Below, one piece after another: positions 24,383 through 33,617 of a DNA stretch of 64,000 nt (its first letter is position 1; every line of letters begins with the position of its first letter). The stretch is taken from assembly GCA_041166085.1 (NCBI GenBank), contig JBEEFP010000074.1, forward strand, positions 1 to 64,000, read 5' to 3'. Below the pieces are notes generated by a model. It saw only the letters and a list, made by a program, of their open reading frames with translations, did no database searches and was not told the DNA's origin. This DNA comes from JBEEFP01 sp041166085. GTDB lineage: Bacteria; Actinomycetota; Acidimicrobiia; Acidimicrobiales; JAFATL01. Position numbers and translations under genes: made by a program.

Positions 24383-25692
24383 AGCAGGACCTTGTCCTTG
24401 AGGACCTGGGTGATCAGACGCGAGGCGGCGTGCGGCGTGCGTGTGGGCTGGACGGACGCCGGCGGGTGGAACTCACGCTGGACCGACGAGCTCACGTCGG
24501 TGTAGTAGGGCGTGCGGGGCCGAGGGGCGGAGTCGTTGATCGACTCGCGGATCAGGTCGGCCATCGGGAACACCTTTCGAACCTGTGGATCGTCGTAGAC
24601 CGCGCCCCGCGCCCCCGGGTTCTTGGCGCCGACCATGTACTCGACCTGGCTCTTCACCGACGTGATGCACCGCACGGCAGCCAACGCCTCCTTGGGGTGC
24701 TTCCCGTACGCGCCAACGCCGAGGTTGATGCCGCCCATCGGCGGTCGACTGACCTTGTCCGCCAGCACCCGCGGGTAGCGCGCCCACCCGATGTCGTCGA
24801 GCACCGTCTTCTCGAGGGTGCCACCGGCGACTGCTTCCTGAGCCGCGCCGTAGACGTAGGGCCAGTTGACCATGAAGCCGCCCTTGTCCGTCTGGAAGGC
24901 CTTGCGGGTCACTTCTTCGTCGGCGTCAGAGAGTCCAGGGTCGGCGGCCCGCGAGCGGGCGAGCATGCGGATGGTGGCGGCGGCCTGACGACCCGCGGCC
25001 GAGTCGATGCCGGGCCGTACGTCCTTGCCCGCCTCCGGGTTGATGAGGATGCGCCCGCCCGCTGATGACACGAGGGCGCTCACCCACACCATGTAGCCCT
25101 CGTAGCGACGGCCCTGGACCTCCACCGTGGTGCCGGTGGCCTCGGCGGCCCTCACGATGCGATCCCAGGTGACCGGCCCCGCACCGGGATCCAGGCCCGC
25201 CTTCTGGACGACCGACTTGCGATACCAGAGGAGCTGGGTGTTTGCCCAGAACGGCGCCGCGAACAGCTTGTCGTTCCACGTGGCCGACGTGATCGGACCT
25301 TCCAGCACTCCGCGGGTGAACTCGGCCTTCTCGACGCTCGAGAAGGGGCGAAGGAAGCCGGCCTCCGCGAACTCCGGCACGAACGGTGGGTCGAGGCTCA
25401 TCAGATCGATGGACGAGTCCTTCGCCGCCAGGCGCCGCACCAGCTGCTCGCGCTGCGAGGTGGCGTCGTTGGGAAGCAGCGACGTCTCGACTCGGTAGCG
25501 CCCGCCCGACGCCTTCGAGCATTCGGCGGCCAGCTGCTTCTGGCCGCCGTTGTCGGGATTGATGTACCAGTTGAGGACGGGGGTGCCCCCGCTCCCGCCT
25601 CCACAGGCGCCCAGAAGCCCGACGGTCAGGACGGCAGCCAGCCCCATTCGCCGACGCTCACGCGACCTCCCCTCACGCAGCACTCGGAACAC
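24379..25692 (-). CDS. Extracellular sugar-binding lipoprotein (LpqY-like)
   Basis: Solute-binding lipoprotein of 437 residues. The Arg-rich N-terminus (RSRERRRMGLAAVLTV) leads to the lipobox LLGAC, after which a Gly-rich linker and a family 1 binding-protein fold follow (NWYINPDNGGQKQL, FAAPFWANTQLLWYRKS, GAYGKHPKEALAAV). The GTG at 25692 lies 3 bases after the DUF4032 stop; ATG 25647 is a possible shorter start but would leave a very short signal. The gene order suggests trehalose or another disaccharide; the ligand is not certain. Confidence 0.85.
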   Translation of the reverse strand: MFRVLREGRSRERRRMGLAAVLTVGLLGACGGGSGGTPVLNWYINPDNGGQKQLAAECSKASGGRYRVETSLLPNDATSQREQLVRRLAAKDSSIDLMSLDPPFVPEFAEAGFLRPFSSVEKAEFTRGVLEGPITSATWNDKLFAAPFWANTQLLWYRKSVVQKAGLDPGAGPVTWDRIVRAAEATGTTVEVQGRRYEGYMVWVSALVSSAGGRILINPEAGKDVRPGIDSAAGRQAAATIRMLARSRAADPGLSDADEEVTRKAFQTDKGGFMVNWPYVYGAAQEAVAGGTLEKTVLDDIGWARYPRVLADKVSRPPMGGINLGVGAYGKHPKEALAAVRCITSVKSQVEYMVGAKNPGARGAVYDDPQVRKVFPMADLIRESINDSAPRPRTPYYTDVSSSVQREFHPPASVQPTRTPHAASRLITQVLKDKVLL

Positions 25693-25695
25693 GTT

Positions 25696-26922
25696 CTACC
25701 CCTCCGACAGCAACTGACGCTCCGCTGGACGATTTGGCAGCACCTTTTCGACGTAGGAGCGCAGCGCAGTGTCGTTGTCGACCTCGCGGCCGGCGTCTTC
25801 TGACAGGTAGTAGCGGTGCTCGAGCAGCTCGTGGAACAGCTCAGCGGGGTCGAGGCGGTTGCGCAGATCCACAGGCACCCGCCCGACCAGCGGCTCGAAG
25901 ACGTCGTGCATCCATCGCGCTGCTGCAACCCCGGGCGGCACGGGCCTGCCCTCGTCGCGGGCCAGATGTGCGCCGTAGGCGGCGATGTCGTTGAGCAGTC
26001 GGCGGGCCTGGTTCTCCTGGACCTCGAGCCCGGTCGATCGGCGCAACTCGCGCGAGTGGTGGCCCTCCTCCACGACCGCGGGAGTGATGCGGAGCCGGGA
26101 GTTGGCGGCGTCGTTCTCGACGACCAGCTCGTCGACGTCGAAGCCGAGCTCGTTCAGCCGCCGGATTCGCTGCTCGACCTCGTGGCGATCGGCCGCGTCG
26201 ACCTCGAGCGTGCCGGTGAGCTCGTGCCACAGCCGCTGGTAGCGCTGTTCCAACTGGTCGGCGACGGCGACCACGTCGAACTCCGGGTCGAGGCGGCCTC
26301 CTGCTTGCAAGTCGAGCAGACCGCCCACCACATTCTCCTTGGCCACTTCGATGTCGTTGGTGCGCATTCCGTCGGGCAGGGGACGGCGGTGCTCGGCCGT
26401 CTCCGCGTCCACCAGGTACGCCATGAGTGAGCCAGCGTCGCGCCGGAACAACAGGTTCGACAGCGAGCAGTCGCCCCAGTAGATGCAGCTGAGGTGGAGG
26501 CGCACGAGCAGAACGACGGCGGCGTCGACGAGGCGCCGGCCCAGTTCGGGTCCGCCCTCTTGCCCGAACAGGTAGAGCACCGGAAGGGAGAAGTCGAGGT
26601 AGCGGGTGACGAGCACTGCTGCGAGGGGACGACCGTCGGCGGTCTCCCGCCCGGTGACGACGCCGACCGCCTCCACCACCGGCAGGTTCTCCTCGGCCAG
26701 GAGTCGAAGCATCTCGTACTCGTGACGGGCCACCTTCTCTTCCGTCTCTTTCAGCGCGTAGACGCGTTCGCCTTCGGACACGAAGCGCACGACGTGCCGG
26801 CTGACGCCGTGGGCCATGCGCACGAGGCGCGGGTGTTCCCACTCGGCCAGCGGGACGTCCCAGGGCAGGTCGAGGAGATCGGGGGGTTCACGCCTCGGGA
26901 CGAACTGCAGCCGCACGGCCAC
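25696..26922 (-). CDS. DUF4032-type protein with kinase-like N-terminal half
   Basis: A 408-residue protein with no signal or membrane helix. The N-terminal half looks like a protein-kinase-like fold: VYALKETEEK (possible ATP lysine), YWGDCSLSNLLF (catalytic-loop-like Asp) and MAYLVDAETAE (metal-Asp position). The C-terminal half (from about 210) matches what I know as DUF4032, with helices around LFHELLEHRYYLSEDAGREV. It is the first gene of the sugar importer operon, only 3 bases before the binding protein, and has its own leaderless-type promoter. A regulatory or sugar-phosphorylating kinase is possible; neither is proven. Confidence 0.68.
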   Translation of the reverse strand: MAVRLQFVPRREPPDLLDLPWDVPLAEWEHPRLVRMAHGVSRHVVRFVSEGERVYALKETEEKVARHEYEMLRLLAEENLPVVEAVGVVTGRETADGRPLAAVLVTRYLDFSLPVLYLFGQEGGPELGRRLVDAAVVLLVRLHLSCIYWGDCSLSNLLFRRDAGSLMAYLVDAETAEHRRPLPDGMRTNDIEVAKENVVGGLLDLQAGGRLDPEFDVVAVADQLEQRYQRLWHELTGTLEVDAADRHEVEQRIRRLNELGFDVDELVVENDAANSRLRITPAVVEEGHHSRELRRSTGLEVQENQARRLLNDIAAYGAHLARDEGRPVPPGVAAARWMHDVFEPLVGRVPVDLRNRLDPAELFHELLEHRYYLSEDAGREVDNDTALRSYVEKVLPNRPAERQLLSEG

Positions 26923-26928
26923 CCACGG

Positions 26929-26954
26929 AGCCTACGGCTGCGCTTGGCTACCGT
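26929..26954. promoter_or_regulatory. Divergent pair of leaderless promoters
   Basis: On the minus strand TAGGCT (26934-26929) is 6 bases from the DUF4032 GTG at 26922. On the plus strand TACCGT (26949-26954) is 6 bases from the hydrolase GTG at 26961. Both genes thus share a 38-base divergent region with two -10 boxes facing apart. Confidence 0.55.
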
Positions 26955-26960
26955 GCGCGG

Positions 26961-29081
26961 GTGGTGATGGAGCGCACTCGGGCGGGCATCGTCGCGGCGT
27001 GCCTGCTGGCCACGCCCGTGCTCGTCCCATCTCGCCCCGCCCACGCCGGCCCTGCATGCAACCACAGCATCGTGCCGTTCCAGGGGCTGGCCGGAGCAGC
27101 ACTCGTCCCTGAGGACCACGTGAGCAAGGACGACCCGCCCGTCAGCTACACCCGCTGGCGCGGCCTCGCGCCCGGCTTCGACGGCATGCCCTTCTCTGTC
27201 GACGTCACCGTCCCCTGCGGTCTGCCGCTCCCGCGTCCGCTCGTCGTGATGAACCACGGCTTCACCGACGACAAGACGGTGTGGGAGGAGACGGGGAAGT
27301 CTGACCGCGTCGTGTCGGAGGGAAGGCCCGAGTCCAACTCGTACTGGAACAACATCTGGTTCGCGTCGAAGGGCTACGCGGTGCTCAACCTGACCGCACG
27401 CGGCTGGCACGACTCGTGTGGACCCAACAGCGCAGGCGCGGTGACGGGGGTGGCGCCAGGGCCGCAGTGCCTGCCGTACCAGTACTGGATCCACCTCGAC
27501 GACAAGCGATGGGAGGTGCGGGACATCCAGTGGCTCACCGGCGCACTCGTGCAGAGCGGTGTCGCCGACCCCGGTCGCCTGGCCGTCACGGGCGGATCGT
27601 ACGGTGGTGCACCGTCGGCCATGGCCGCGCTGCTCGGACCCCGCACGATGTGCGGCGCCAGCGCGATGCCGAGCGCCCTCGGTCCCGATCCGTGCACGGG
27701 TCGAGCCGACGGCGAGTTGGTGCCGTGGACGACACCCGACGGGAACCGCGTCCTGCACTGGGCGGCCGCGCTGCCCCTCTACACCTTCGCCGACCTCATC
27801 CAGGTGCTCGCACCGAACGGGCGGGGGAGTGACGGCGATCCGCGCGCGCCGCCGGACGGAAGCCACACCGATCCGTTCGGGGTTCCCATCCAGAGCACGG
27901 TCGCGGGCCTGTTGGCGGCCGGACAGGCCAGCGGGTTCTTCGCGCCACCGGGGGTGGACCCGACGTCCGACATCTTCCTGGACGCAGGCCGACTGCTGGT
28001 CGGGAACCCGTTCGCGCAGGCCGACCCGTTGGTCGCGCGGGGCATCCACGTCTATAGGCAGTTCAAGTCGCCGATCACCACCGACCCCGCCGAGCGGGTG
28101 CCGATCTTCTGGGTGCAGGGCTTCACCGATCCGCTGTTCCCGGGACTCGAGGCGTTGCAGATGGTGCAGCGGTTGCGGGCCGTCGACCCCGGGTACCCGA
28201 TCAAGCTCTTCCTGGGTGACCTGGGCCACGACTACACGGGCCAGCGCCAGGACGAGTGGGATCTGGTGCGGGCCCAGATGAACGCCTTCCTCGACCACTA
28301 CCTGAGTGGCTCCGGTGCCGTGCCGTCCTTCGACGTCGGCGCGACGGTGACGCGGTGCCTCGACCACGACGCCCCCCTGCGTTACGCGGCCGCGAAGGAC
28401 TGGTCAGCACTGCATCCTCGCCAGGCCGTGTTCGTGAGCAACGACGGCGGGGTGACGAGCAGCGCGGCGCCGGGACCGGCCGCGCTGGCCACCGATCCGA
28501 TCACCACCGCCACCCTCGCGCTCCCCGGTGCGTACAAGGGCTGTCGCAAGATGAGCCCCTCGCAGCCCGATCAGACCGCCGTCACTGCCGTCTTCCACCC
28601 CGACGGCGACACCACGCTGATGGGGAGCCCCGTCGTCGACATCACCTATGACACCACGGGACCCGACACCGAGCTCAACGTGCGCCTGTGGGACGTCGCT
28701 GCCGACGGGAGCGTGCAGGGACTGGTGACGCGCGGGACGTACCGCAGCCTCGACGGTCCCGGCACCGGTCTGCACGCCCGCTTCCAGATCGCACCCCAGG
28801 GCTACCGGTTCGCGGCCGGACACGGGATCAAGGTCGAGGTGTCGGCCAACGACGCGCCATACCACCAGGCCAGCAACGTGCCCGCCGTCGTGCGCGCCGC
28901 CCGTGTCGAGCTGGTGCTGCCGCTGCTGGCCGATGCACCTCCCGGGCCCGGTGCTGCCGCCGCGCTCGCGCGCGTCGCCAGGCTGGCCAGCACGGGTGGA
29001 ACCGGCGTCCCCGTGGTCGGGCTGGCGGCGGTGGCGGGGTTCCTGATCGTGCGCCGGCGCATCTACCGTCGTGCACGATGA
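26961..29081 (+). CDS. Secreted CocE/X-Pro-peptidase-like hydrolase with LAxTG anchor
   Basis: Exported alpha/beta hydrolase of 706 residues. The signal peptide ends PAHAGPA near residue 30. The core has LVVMNHGF, the nucleophile Ser213 in VTGGSYGGAPS, FWVQGFTDPLFP and the His region LGDLGHDY, followed by a jelly-roll C-terminal domain (from about 480). This is the plan of S15/CocE-type acyl or peptide hydrolases. The C-terminus has LASTG at 675-679, a membrane helix and RRRIYRRAR, so a class E sortase should attach it to the wall. The GTG start is set by the -10 element. Its stop overlaps the ATG of the next hydrolase. Confidence 0.8.
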   Translation: MVMERTRAGIVAACLLATPVLVPSRPAHAGPACNHSIVPFQGLAGAALVPEDHVSKDDPPVSYTRWRGLAPGFDGMPFSVDVTVPCGLPLPRPLVVMNHGFTDDKTVWEETGKSDRVVSEGRPESNSYWNNIWFASKGYAVLNLTARGWHDSCGPNSAGAVTGVAPGPQCLPYQYWIHLDDKRWEVRDIQWLTGALVQSGVADPGRLAVTGGSYGGAPSAMAALLGPRTMCGASAMPSALGPDPCTGRADGELVPWTTPDGNRVLHWAAALPLYTFADLIQVLAPNGRGSDGDPRAPPDGSHTDPFGVPIQSTVAGLLAAGQASGFFAPPGVDPTSDIFLDAGRLLVGNPFAQADPLVARGIHVYRQFKSPITTDPAERVPIFWVQGFTDPLFPGLEALQMVQRLRAVDPGYPIKLFLGDLGHDYTGQRQDEWDLVRAQMNAFLDHYLSGSGAVPSFDVGATVTRCLDHDAPLRYAAAKDWSALHPRQAVFVSNDGGVTSSAAPGPAALATDPITTATLALPGAYKGCRKMSPSQPDQTAVTAVFHPDGDTTLMGSPVVDITYDTTGPDTELNVRLWDVAADGSVQGLVTRGTYRSLDGPGTGLHARFQIAPQGYRFAAGHGIKVEVSANDAPYHQASNVPAVVRAARVELVLPLLADAPPGPGAAAALARVARLASTGGTGVPVVGLAAVAGFLIVRRRIYRRAR

Positions 29082-30034
29082 GCGCCGACGCGGTCCCCGT
29101 GCACGGGCACGCACCCGATTGGTTCCGACGGGCTCTGGCCGTGCCGTTCTCCCACGGAGAGGTCGCTGTTGCCGGCGCGGACATCCACTACCTGGCGTGG
29201 GGGGAGGAAGGGAGGCGGGGGCTGGTGTTCGTCCACGGCGGCGGCGCCCACGCCCACTGGTGGACACACGTGGCCGCGTCGTTCGCGCACGAGTTCCGCG
29301 TGCTCGCCGTCGATCTGTCAGGTCACGGCGACAGCGCCCATCGCGGTGTCTACGCGCTCGAGCAGTGGACGGACGAGGTCGTCGCGGTCGCAGAGCACGG
29401 TGGCATCGCGGGTCCGCCGGTGGTCGTCGGCCACAGCATGGGCGGCTTCGTGACCATCGCCACCGCCGCGTTGCACGGCGACCGGCTGGCGGGGGTGATC
29501 GTGTGCGACTCGCCCGTGAGCGAGCCCGATCCCGAGGTGGAGTCGTACCGCTTGAAGGAGTCGTTCGGCCGACCCCGCACGTACGCCACGGTCGAAGAGG
29601 CGTTGGCCCGCTTCCGCACCGTCCCGCCCCAGGAGCACTACCTCGACTACGTGGTCGACCACGTCGGGCGCCGGTCCATGCGACGCGAGGGCGAAGGGTG
29701 GCAGTGGAAGTTCGACCGGCGCATCTTCGAGCAGTTCGCGGGTGGGATGCGGGCGGTGGCCATGCCGTACCTGCCGCGGGTGCGCTCGCGGTTCGCGTTG
29801 CTCCGTTCGGAGCGGGGCTTGGTGACCCGGGACATCGGCGCGTCGATGTACGAGGTGCTGGGCCGGGTGGCTCCCGTCATCGAGCTCCCGGAGGCCGGGC
29901 ACCACGCCATGCTCGACCAGCCCCTCGTGTTGCTGACCGCCCTGCGCACCCTGCTGGCGGACTGGGCTCACTCCGAGCCCCACCGCCCGGGTCAGGTCGA
30001 TGCTGACCCGGCGCCGGCCCCCGTTTCGGGGTGA
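29078..30034 (+). CDS. Alpha/beta hydrolase
   Basis: Cytosolic alpha/beta-hydrolase of 318 residues. It has the oxyanion HGGGAHAHWW, the nucleophile elbow VVGHSMGGF with Ser120 and the C-terminal catalytic His in AGHHAMLDQP. Its ATG overlaps the stop of the secreted hydrolase (ATGA). A TACCGT at 29064-29069 may add an internal promoter. Its last 43 bases overlap the convergent diguanylate cyclase gene. The substrate is unknown. Confidence 0.85.
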   Translation: MSADAVPVHGHAPDWFRRALAVPFSHGEVAVAGADIHYLAWGEEGRRGLVFVHGGGAHAHWWTHVAASFAHEFRVLAVDLSGHGDSAHRGVYALEQWTDEVVAVAEHGGIAGPPVVVGHSMGGFVTIATAALHGDRLAGVIVCDSPVSEPDPEVESYRLKESFGRPRTYATVEEALARFRTVPPQEHYLDYVVDHVGRRSMRREGEGWQWKFDRRIFEQFAGGMRAVAMPYLPRVRSRFALLRSERGLVTRDIGASMYEVLGRVAPVIELPEAGHHAMLDQPLVLLTALRTLLADWAHSEPHRPGQVDADPAPAPVSG

Positions 30035-30993
30035 CCTGCGAACACGGCCTGGCTGCCGCCCGCGGCCTTGGCGCGGTAGAGGGCGCGGTCCGCGCAGTCG
30101 ATGAGCTGGCTCATGTTCATCGCGGCCTGCGCCTCGGCCACACCCGCTGAGCAGCTCGAACCCGGGGACGTCGCCGAGCAGAGACGTCCGATGATCTCGC
30201 GCGCCTTGTTGGGATAGCAGTCGGGGAGGATGATGCCGAACTCGTCGCCGCCGTAGCGCGCCAGCACGTCGCTGTCGCGCAGCAGGCCGAGCCAGGTCGC
30301 CGCCACCTCCTTGAGCAAGCGGTCGCCGGCCAGATGGCCGTTGTCGTCGTTGAAGGCCTTGAAGCTGTCCAGGTCGAGCACCGCGACGCACAGGGGCGTG
30401 CCCCGCCTGCGCACGCGCGCCAGCTCGCGGTCGAGCGCCTCCTCCCACCCCCGGCGGTTGGGTAGGCCCGTCAGCGGGTCGGTCGACGCCAGCGATCGCA
30501 ACCGTCCCGCCAGCGTCGACATGACGAAGGCGGTGGCGGCGACGGCCAGCGTCATCCCACCGACGAGCGCCGGTCCGGCCGGCTCGTGGGCGAGCTCGAG
30601 GACCACCGCGTAGGAGACGGCGACGGCGGCGAGGTGGGCCACGATGGCGGGGCGGGCGAAGAAGTACCCCGCGTAGACGCCGATCCAGTAGTACCAAGCG
30701 GACGCGGCGCCGGCCGTGCGTCCGGTGCCGGTGTGGATGCCGAAGCCGATCATCAGCGTGCCGAAGAGCAGCAGCGCGTGGATGGCCCAGCGGGGGACGC
30801 GGTCGGCGCCGAAGTAGAGCAACGCCACGACCGGATAGGCGGCCAGCCCGGTGAGCGCCGCCAGCCGGTCGTTGACGTCCTGTCCGTGGGGGACGAGGAG
30901 GAAGAGGAGGGCCGTGGTGGCCGCGAACGCGAAGAGGAACGCCAGCCAGCGCGACATCTCACGCCGCGTCCCCGTCAGGGCACCCCCCGTCAC
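29992..30993 (-). CDS. Membrane diguanylate cyclase (GGDEF)
   Basis: Predicted c-di-GMP synthase of 333 residues with five or six N-terminal membrane helices (to about 165) and a GGDEF domain after LASTDPLTGLPNRRGWEEAL. The active site YGGDEF is intact, and RDSD five residues before it is a product-inhibition I-site. The membrane part has no named sensor domain. An internal ATG at residue 13 (MSRWLAFLF) is an alternative start. Together with the EAL protein at 4.5 kb, the window holds both a synthase and a likely hydrolase of c-di-GMP. Confidence 0.88.
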   Translation of the reverse strand: MTGGALTGTRREMSRWLAFLFAFAATTALLFLLVPHGQDVNDRLAALTGLAAYPVVALLYFGADRVPRWAIHALLLFGTLMIGFGIHTGTGRTAGAASAWYYWIGVYAGYFFARPAIVAHLAAVAVSYAVVLELAHEPAGPALVGGMTLAVAATAFVMSTLAGRLRSLASTDPLTGLPNRRGWEEALDRELARVRRRGTPLCVAVLDLDSFKAFNDDNGHLAGDRLLKEVAATWLGLLRDSDVLARYGGDEFGIILPDCYPNKAREIIGRLCSATSPGSSCSAGVAEAQAAMNMSQLIDCADRALYRAKAAGGSQAVFAGHPETGAGAGSAST

Positions 30994-31068
30994 GGAACAA
31001 AAGGTACACCCAGGACTGCCGTGCTGCGCCTTCTCCTGGAGACCGAGCGGTTCGAGGGTCTCGGGCGG

Positions 31069-32127
31069 TCAGACGGCCTTGAGGCGGGGCATGACCTTGT
31101 CGGCGAAGAGACGCATGTTGCGCTCGGCCTCCTCGATCGGCATGTCCGCGTAGGACGGCACGTGCACGAAGCTCTCGGCGCCCACCATGCTGCGGATGTC
31201 CATGATCTTCTCGAAGCACTCGTCGGGCGTGCCGTAGACCTGGAGGTCGCAGAAGAAGTCGATGCCGCTCTGCTCGCCGTACTTGTTGAGCGCCTTGGAC
31301 ATCTGTCCGTAGTACTCGTAGCCCTTGGTGCCCTGGAGGTGCGACCCGGCGAGCTCGTAGTGCTTGAGGACCGTCTCGTAGTAGCCGCCGATGTACTTCT
31401 TACCCAGCTCCTTGGCCCGGTCGCCGTCCTCGTCGCAGAAGGTCCAGCCCGCGGTGATGGTGGGCGGCGCCTCCGTGCCGTTGGCCTCCCGGAAGATCTC
31501 CTTGTACGTGTCGAGCTCGGCCATCATCGAGTCCCACGGCTTCTGCGGGATGATGAGGATGCCGACACCGAGCTCGGCCATGATGCGGCTGGACTCGGGT
31601 GAGACGGCCGCCGCGTACGTGCGGCCTTTGAACGACTTGGCCGGCGCGGGACGGATCTCGCGGTGAGGCTGGGAGAAGAACTGGCCTTCGTACTTCACGT
31701 AGCCGTCTTCCAAACCGGCGAGGATCATCTCGGCCGCCTCGACGAACCGCTCGCGGGACTCACCCATGTCCACGCGGAAACCCTCGAACTCGATGCGCCC
31801 GAGGCCGCGGCCCATGCCGAAGATCATGCGGCCGCCCGAGAGCGCGTCGAGCATCGACACCTGCTCGGCGACCCGCACGGGGTCGTGCCAGGGCAGCACC
31901 ACGACCATGGACCCGAGCTGGGCCTTGGTGGTGCGCCCCGCCATGTAGGTGAGGAACTGCACGACGTCGGGGCACATCGTGTAGTCGGTGAAGTGGTGCT
32001 CCACGCCCCAGATCGATTCGAAGCCGAGGGGCTCGGCCAGATCGGCCAGCCGGATCTCGTCTCGATAGACCTCGTGGTCCGCCCGCTCTTCAGAGGCCTG
32101 GAAGATGTTCGCCATCCCGACGTGCAT
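31069..32127 (-). CDS. Luciferase-like (LLM) flavin or F420 oxidoreductase
   Basis: Bacterial-luciferase-fold monooxygenase or dehydrogenase of 352 residues. The TIM-barrel features are LAEPLGFESIWGVEHHF, AGRTTKAQLGSMVVVLPWHDPVRVAEQ, MLDALSGGRMIFGMGRGLG and a late LQVYGTPDECFEKI. The start ATG 32127 has an AAGGGAG ribosome site. An upstream -10 is preceded by a perfect palindrome, so it is probably controlled by a repressor. The cofactor (F420 or FMN) and substrate cannot be decided. Confidence 0.85.
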   Translation of the reverse strand: MHVGMANIFQASEERADHEVYRDEIRLADLAEPLGFESIWGVEHHFTDYTMCPDVVQFLTYMAGRTTKAQLGSMVVVLPWHDPVRVAEQVSMLDALSGGRMIFGMGRGLGRIEFEGFRVDMGESRERFVEAAEMILAGLEDGYVKYEGQFFSQPHREIRPAPAKSFKGRTYAAAVSPESSRIMAELGVGILIIPQKPWDSMMAELDTYKEIFREANGTEAPPTITAGWTFCDEDGDRAKELGKKYIGGYYETVLKHYELAGSHLQGTKGYEYYGQMSKALNKYGEQSGIDFFCDLQVYGTPDECFEKIMDIRSMVGAESFVHVPSYADMPIEEAERNMRLFADKVMPRLKAV

Positions 32128-32156
32128 GCAACTCCCTTTCGACGCCGCGGCCCGAA

Positions 32157-32178
32157 ATCCTATCTGACGGACCGTCAG
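32157..32178 (-). promoter_or_regulatory. Promoter with palindromic operator of the LLM gene
   Basis: CTGACGGACCGTCAG (32164-32178) is a perfect 7+1+7 palindrome. It directly precedes TAGGAT (32162-32157, minus strand), a -10 for the LLM gene. It also overlaps the stop codon of the upstream peptidase gene. The position, just upstream of the -10, fits a TetR-like repressor site; the regulator is not in the window. Confidence 0.5.
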
Positions 32179-33617
32179 GAAGCGGTGAGGAGGACGTCGA
32201 GCACGTTGCGCTCGACCGATGCGGCGGTGGCGGAGGCCACCGCGTTCTGCAGGAGGACGAAGCGCAGGGGCACGCCCGCGGCCAGGGTGCCTGCCAGCGC
32301 CTGCACGTGGGTGATCGATCCCGTCTTGGCCCGGAGGCGGGCCGCCAGCGGCGTCCCGACGTAGCGCTTCGACAGCGTGCCGGGCGCCCCGGGCACGGCC
32401 AGCCCGTCGGCCAGACCGTGGAAGGTGGCCTGGTCCGCGAGCGCCAGCGCAGTGGCCACGGCCCGACACGTGGCCCGGTCGCTGAACGACATGCCCGACC
32501 CGTCGACGAGCGTGACGCCGTCGAGGGGGACGCCGAGCTTGGTGAGCTGGTCGCGGATCACCGCCAGCCCCGCGTCGTGGGTGCCGGCGCCGCCGAAGCG
32601 CGCGCCGAGCTCGCGCACCAGCTCCTCGGCCGTGAAGTTGTCGCTGGTACGCAGCATGGCCGCGACGATGTTCGCCAGTGGTGCCGAGTCGATGGCCGCC
32701 ACCGTGAACGCAGTGGTCGGCGCTCCGCCCTGGCCGTTGGCCGCGGGCGCGCCCACGTCGTGCGCGCTCAACAGGTGGGTGAATGCATTGGCAGCGGTGA
32801 CCGACGGATCGCCGGGGTCGGTGACCCACGGCTTCGAGCCCGGCTTCCACCCGCCGTCGACGACGAGCGCACCCAGGGCGCCGACGTTCTTCTCAGGCTC
32901 CTGCGCCTTGGTCCACACGCTGAGCGTGCGCTCCCGCGAGTAGCGGCTGTCGTCGGGCGTGACGCCGTTGGTGATCGTGTGCACGCCCGCGCCTGCCACC
33001 CGCGCCGCCAGCTCGTCGAGGGGCGTCAACGGCAGGGAGCCGTACCGAGGGCGGGTTGACAACTGGCCTGCGAAAGCGGGGGTGGCGAGGACGGGATCGC
33101 CCGCACCCACGAGCCACACGCGATCAACGGTGCCGTTGACCGGCGGGGCGGCCGACACCGCCAGCGTCCGGAAGCGGAAGTCGGGCCCGAGGGCCGACAG
33201 GGCGGCCGCACCCACCAGCAGCTTCTGCACCGATGCCGCCGCCAGGGGCCGGTCCACGCCGAGGCTGACCACTGCGCCCGTGGGACCGTCGGCCAGCAGG
33301 CACGACGCCGGCACAGGCGCGAGGGCGCGCGCGATGCGCTCGGCGAAGGTGAGGGGACGGGCCGTCGTGGTAGGTCGAGGCGGGGCGGGAGGGCGGGTGG
33401 TGCGAGCTGCGGTCGCCACGGGCGTGGGTGCTTCCGACGGGGCCGTCGTCGTGGGTGCACCAGCGGTCGTGGCGGTGGAGACGGGGGCGGGTGCAGCGGT
33501 GGCGACCCGCGTCGTTGCGCCCGGGCCGTCGTCGACGAATCCGAGGGCGGCGACGCCGACCAGCACCTGGACCGCGCACAGGACGGCCGCCGCCCTCCTG
33601 AGCCGCGGGGGGCTCAC
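32175..33617 (-). CDS. dacB: D-alanyl-D-alanine carboxypeptidase, PBP4/DacB type
   Basis: Exported S13-family peptidase of 480 residues acting on peptidoglycan stem peptides. A signal peptide (about 8-28) and a Thr/Pro-rich linker to about 95 precede the enzyme. All three active motifs are visible: SxxK as AASVQKLL, SxN as RTSDNFTAEE and KTG as LRAKTGS. Its GTG overlaps the stop of the upstream phosphotransferase gene (GTGA), so both lie in one operon. Confidence 0.9.
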   Translation of the reverse strand: MSPPRLRRAAAVLCAVQVLVGVAALGFVDDGPGATTRVATAAPAPVSTATTAGAPTTTAPSEAPTPVATAARTTRPPAPPRPTTTARPLTFAERIARALAPVPASCLLADGPTGAVVSLGVDRPLAAASVQKLLVGAAALSALGPDFRFRTLAVSAAPPVNGTVDRVWLVGAGDPVLATPAFAGQLSTRPRYGSLPLTPLDELAARVAGAGVHTITNGVTPDDSRYSRERTLSVWTKAQEPEKNVGALGALVVDGGWKPGSKPWVTDPGDPSVTAANAFTHLLSAHDVGAPAANGQGGAPTTAFTVAAIDSAPLANIVAAMLRTSDNFTAEELVRELGARFGGAGTHDAGLAVIRDQLTKLGVPLDGVTLVDGSGMSFSDRATCRAVATALALADQATFHGLADGLAVPGAPGTLSKRYVGTPLAARLRAKTGSITHVQALAGTLAAGVPLRFVLLQNAVASATAASVERNVLDVLLTAS

